Part shown: one piece after another, positions 60,899 to 64,000 of the stretch
Numbering within the stretch: position 1 is the first letter of the stretch
How the letters are laid out: each line of letters opens with the position of its first letter
Translations under genes and position numbers: made by a program
Notes under the pieces: generated by a model
Databases searched by the model: none
What the model was told of the DNA's origin: nothing
What the model saw: the letters and a program-made list of their open reading frames with translations, nothing else
Assembly: GCF_011008905.1 (NCBI RefSeq)
Contig: NZ_JAAIVI010000017.1
Location: forward strand, 1,651,750 to 1,715,749
Length of the DNA: 64,000 nt
Source: Wenzhouxiangella sp. XN201
Lineage (GTDB): Bacteria; Pseudomonadota; Gammaproteobacteria; Xanthomonadales; Wenzhouxiangellaceae
Direction of reading: 5' to 3'

Positions 60899-61900
60899 TC
60901 AACCGAACCGGCGTCTGAAGAATTCAACAGGATTTGCAAGTCGCCCGAGGTTGAGAAGAACGGCTACGAACAACTTGGGCGGCAGCGTAAGGAGCGACCA
61001 GGCAAGCCCGATAGGATTCGGGCGCGCCTTCGCCGGCTCATAGCCTCTGGAAATCATGCTCGGAGCAGCCACCTTCTCACAGAGAAATTTTTCAGCGCTA
61101 GCTAGTCCGCCTCGCCTCCACGCGCCCACTCGGGCCACATTCATACCTCGCAATTGCTCGTCGTCACGCGCCTGGGATGATCCGCGCCACTCGACATCCA
61201 TCATCTCAGGATCATGAGAAATTCCCAAGAATTTGCAAATCTCAGAAAGTGCTTGCTCAGGCTCCCTCACGATTGACTCGTAACCAACTTCGAAAAATCT
61301 ACCATGCTGTCTTAAAGTATCTGCCTTGTGGATCACCGAGACCCACAATCGAGCTGTCAACCAGGGATGATAATTCGCCCACGAGCGCAGAGTCCAGATT
61401 AAGGGAAAACCGCCGGCGGACATCCCCGAACGACGCCAGCGATTCTTTTGAGACAGCAATACATCACGAGGATCACGATGAACATGGATGATCCGGCAGT
61501 CCGGATAGGCTTCGAGAAGGAGATCGGCAACGAAGATGTATCGTGGCGTATGCTCGCAGGGGACCCGCTTGCCTGCCATGCGGGCCTCGCGGGTCATGAG
61601 CGATCGATACAAGGCGATGGGATCACCGAGCTCATCGTCCTTTATCGCGGACTCGACTTCTTCCCGATACTTGCCCGGTTGAACCTCGGTGAAAACCCCC
61701 TCGCGGGCTGCAGTCAGCAGCTTCTCTCCGCTTTCGAGTAAACGCCCATGGCTCCATGAGGGGCGTGAAGAAATCTCAGCGGCCGTAACAAGACGCTCGA
61801 AGAAATGGATTTCATCTACGGTGTGCACGTCGGCACTCCGCCCCAGAATCCGCCCCAGCATCGTTGTTCCACTACGACTGTTTCCGACAACGAAGATCAT
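60899..61900 (-). CDS. sulfotransferase-family protein 2
   Basis: A 333-residue protein. The PAPS loop is at the very N-terminus, MIFVVGNSRSGTTMLG, and the 3'-phosphate motif is CRIIHVHRDPRDVLLS (about 135-150). The C-terminal 50 residues contain a hydrophobic stretch (LAWSLLTLPPKLFVAVLL) that may anchor it to the membrane. It starts 17 bp after the third sulfotransferase gene. Confidence 0.87.
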   Translation of the reverse strand: MIFVVGNSRSGTTMLGRILGRSADVHTVDEIHFFERLVTAAEISSRPSWSHGRLLESGEKLLTAAREGVFTEVQPGKYREEVESAIKDDELGDPIALYRSLMTREARMAGKRVPCEHTPRYIFVADLLLEAYPDCRIIHVHRDPRDVLLSQKNRWRRSGMSAGGFPLIWTLRSWANYHPWLTARLWVSVIHKADTLRQHGRFFEVGYESIVREPEQALSEICKFLGISHDPEMMDVEWRGSSQARDDEQLRGMNVARVGAWRRGGLASAEKFLCEKVAAPSMISRGYEPAKARPNPIGLAWSLLTLPPKLFVAVLLNLGRLANPVEFFRRRFG

Positions 61901-61917
61901 ACAAGCTCAATCCTTGG

Positions 61918-62787
61918 TTAGGATTCGACCCACCGACGAATCAACGCCACCGTTTGGTCGCCGACTTGAATCTGAAAAGGACCCTCTTTCACAAACAAGT
62001 GTTTGCGAATATTACGACTCATGGGCCTAAGCCATGCGCGCATTTTCGATCTTTTTCGCAGACGGTGACTTATGTGCAATCGCAGCCTGTCGAACAAACG
62101 GACAACTCCCGGACTCCGGGCGACACGCGTCTTATTGCTTGTCGCGAAATTCTCTACGGACAGGCTTTCAGGATCGATGCCTGAGAAGCGGCAAACCTCA
62201 GCAACGACGCCAAGCGGATCGGACTTGAGCCGGTCAAAGGGAAGTTCGAGGAGACGGAGTCCGAATGCTGTGCGAAATGCCTTGAGGTACGATTCGCGGC
62301 ATTGGTCTAGAGTGCGATAGGGAACGGGCGTTTCCGGATTAATCGAGGATCTGGACTGGAAGAGAACGTAATCGTCGAAAGAAAGATTCTTGGGCAACAA
62401 ACCCCGTTGTCGAAAATACTCATACGCCGAAATCATCCTTGACACCGGGTCACGGCGAATGATAACAACTCGGCACTCCGGCAGAAGCTGGGGAAGCACC
62501 AGCGGCAACCGATTGTACAAGTAGTCCGGCGTCGCTTCGAGAAGGACGTTTCGATCGGTATCTCGAAACAACTCTAGATACGAGTCGAGGTTGGTACCAT
62601 TGTAGGTGGAAGGTCGAGCAAGCGGATAGTCTCGGTCAAGGAAGAACCTTGTTTCCTTGACCACGGAGGCACCAATATCCGGATGAAAAGAAAGCCAGCG
62701 ATAGAGCGAGGTCGTACCGGCCTTAGGCTCACCCGCAATTACGAGAAAGCGGCGGTCAGTCACACTGGATGCACCTTTGGAGATCAT
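61918..62787 (-). CDS. sulfotransferase-family protein 3
   Basis: A 289-residue protein of the heparan-sulfate/Sulfotransfer_1 style. The PAPS loop is FLVIAGEPKAGTTSLYRWL followed by FHPDIG, with VKETRFFLD next, and the 3'-phosphate site is CRVVIIRRDPVSRMISAYEY (about 115-130). The ATG at 62787 (MISKGASS) is preferred to the start of the open frame at 62802. It differs from the other two sulfotransferases in family type, so the three probably act on different positions or acceptors. Confidence 0.87.
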   Translation of the reverse strand: MISKGASSVTDRRFLVIAGEPKAGTTSLYRWLSFHPDIGASVVKETRFFLDRDYPLARPSTYNGTNLDSYLELFRDTDRNVLLEATPDYLYNRLPLVLPQLLPECRVVIIRRDPVSRMISAYEYFRQRGLLPKNLSFDDYVLFQSRSSINPETPVPYRTLDQCRESYLKAFRTAFGLRLLELPFDRLKSDPLGVVAEVCRFSGIDPESLSVENFATSNKTRVARSPGVVRLFDRLRLHISHRLRKRSKMRAWLRPMSRNIRKHLFVKEGPFQIQVGDQTVALIRRWVES

Positions 62788-62811
62788 AGTGCCTGACCGC
62801 ACGAAACGAGA

Positions 62812-64000
62812 TTAGCTCTCACGATCGTTCCGCTCAATAGCCTGCCCGTAAACCCCCATCAGTTTTGCAAGATGACTGCTGGAACTGAATCGATCAAGCA
62901 CATCTGAACGTGCGGCTTGGGCCAGCACCGACAGATCGGAACGCTCCAACCGCTCGATAGCCGCAGTCAGAGACTCGATACTTCCCGCAGTGAATACAAA
63001 GCCATCGATACCGTCACGAATCAGCCCGGGAATAGCCCCCATGTCGGATCCGATAACCGGCGTACCCGAAGCCTTGGCCTCGAGCACGGTCAGGCCGAAA
63101 GGCTCGTACCATTCGGATGGCACGACCACGGCACGTGCCTTCGAAACCAAATCATGTAGCTTCTCGCCCTCAAGAAACCCCAAATGCTCGATGTACTTCG
63201 ATCGACCCGCGAATGCGGCAAGCTCGCCCTGCCAGCTACCCGTCCCGGCAAGAATGAGCCGTCGACCGGATTGGTGTGCTGCCTCCACCAGCGTCGGCAC
63301 GCCCTTGAGAGCTTCAATTCTTCCAAAATAGAGAAGGTAGTCACCTTTCTCATTGGAGGCACAGGGACGGAATGCATCCACATCGACGAAGTTGTTGATG
63401 ACCATCAGCTTCTCTTCCGGAAGGCCTGCACGCAGCATCACTTTGCGTTGGAACTCGCTTATACAGATAAATCGATCGATGTGCCGAACGTCCCCCTGAA
63501 GGCGGGACGCCCAGAACTCGGCTAGCATCAGCATCGAGCGAGAAAGCGAATCGTCTTTACATCTGTGCTTAACAAGATTCCACGTCGAGCCATTGACACA
63601 AAGATCACACGGGTGACCGCCTCGTACCATTGTGTAAATCGGACAGGCCAATTTGTATTCATGAAGCGTCTGAACGATTGGTATACGGCGACGACGAAGT
63701 TCGCCAAGGATCGAAGAAGTGAGCTGACCATAATAGATGTGTAGATGAGCGACGTCGACAGCGGCGAGGTCGGAGAGCATTGCGGACAAGCCCCGACGGG
63801 CGGCACGGTTGTGAAGAAATCGAGGGGTGGATAACACACCGGCCTTCCGCGTGTCCAGCGTGGTCGGAAAGTAGCAATTTTCTGGATTGCGTTGTTGCCC
63901 ACGGGCAATTGTGGCGAATGGTGTTACCCGATGACCCGCGTGTTTCAGCAGTTGCGATGTCTCAAAGAAAACGACATCCGAGCCTCCACGCACATGATCG
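62812..64000 (-). CDS. glycosyltransferase family 4 (5' end outside window)
   Basis: The frame is open through the right edge of the window (codons for Asp-His precede a GTG at 63993), so the true start lies beyond 64000; about 396 residues are visible. The N-terminal domain has RGGSDVVFFETSQLLK and HLHIYYGQLTSSIL, then CPIYTMVRGGHPCDLC; the C-terminal GT4 domain has LLYFGRIEALKGVPTLVEA and the donor site PSEWYEPFGLTVLEAKASG (about 290-310). It is a retaining, NDP-sugar-dependent enzyme of the cytoplasmic face and the first visible gene of the second polysaccharide operon, 24 bp before sulfotransferase 3. Confidence 0.92.
   Translation of the reverse strand, partial: DHVRGGSDVVFFETSQLLKHAGHRVTPFATIARGQQRNPENCYFPTTLDTRKAGVLSTPRFLHNRAARRGLSAMLSDLAAVDVAHLHIYYGQLTSSILGELRRRRIPIVQTLHEYKLACPIYTMVRGGHPCDLCVNGSTWNLVKHRCKDDSLSRSMLMLAEFWASRLQGDVRHIDRFICISEFQRKVMLRAGLPEEKLMVINNFVDVDAFRPCASNEKGDYLLYFGRIEALKGVPTLVEAAHQSGRRLILAGTGSWQGELAAFAGRSKYIEHLGFLEGEKLHDLVSKARAVVVPSEWYEPFGLTVLEAKASGTPVIGSDMGAIPGLIRDGIDGFVFTAGSIESLTAAIERLERSDLSVLAQAARSDVLDRFSSSSHLAKLMGVYGQAIERNDRES

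Overview
The window looks like chromosomal DNA of a GC-rich gammaproteobacterium, most likely near the Lysobacterales/Xanthomonadales or Wenzhouxiangellaceae. This placement is inference. It rests on the adjacent nagZ, hypoxanthine phosphoribosyltransferase and methylthioinosine phosphorylase genes, a fused cysNC, a 180-kDa-class NAD-glutamate dehydrogenase, the tdh-kbl pair, and a small RNA gene that resembles Xanthomonas sX13. No rRNA, CRISPR array, prophage or transposase was seen.

Layout. Bases 1-24110 are mainly housekeeping genes. They include the end of an NhaC antiporter, dnaE, a minus-strand run ydbL-rlmD-nagZ-mscS-hpt-mtiP with overlapping stops and starts, radA, an orphan pspF-like activator, a PAS/GAF/GGDEF diguanylate cyclase, tdh-kbl (threonine catabolism), a small K+ channel, an SDR enzyme, corA, an MFS transporter and a BtuF-like binding protein. 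Bases 24639-38389 carry rimO with a small lipoprotein, a large secreted TolB-propeller/amidohydrolase, a 5'-nucleotidase, NAD kinase, the giant NAD-GDH and an acyl-CoA dehydrogenase. Bases 38575-39157 hold a probable 114-nt C-rich-loop sRNA, tRNA-Leu(CAG) and displaced fragments of a second tRNA-Leu. Bases 39250-42769 encode a secreted VCBS/ASPIC protein and a secreted vanadium-type haloperoxidase.

The right third (42910-64000) is a surface-polysaccharide region. One minus-strand operon runs cysD, cysNC, a GT-C-like membrane protein, an unknown membrane protein and a WecA-like phosphoglycosyltransferase. A second runs GT4, sulfotransferase, sulfotransferase, methyltransferase, sulfotransferase, GT (DUF1972), O-antigen ligase/polymerase and methyltransferase. 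Between and beside them lie two paralogous secreted peptidase-S74 proteins and a lipoprotein with two M23 domains. CysD/CysNC make PAPS, three sulfotransferases could use it, and no PAPS reductase is present, so the simplest reading is a locus for a sulfated, possibly methylated, extracellular glycan. The part from about 53.6 kb onward is visibly richer in A+T than the first half.

The spacers are unusually rich in repeats. There are at least five cassettes built from short (8-10 bp) near-tandem units facing their reverse complement, two REP-like doublets that bracket nadK, a roughly 700-bp MITE-like element with about 100-bp inverted ends, and two 210-bp elements with 36-bp inverted ends upstream of rimO.
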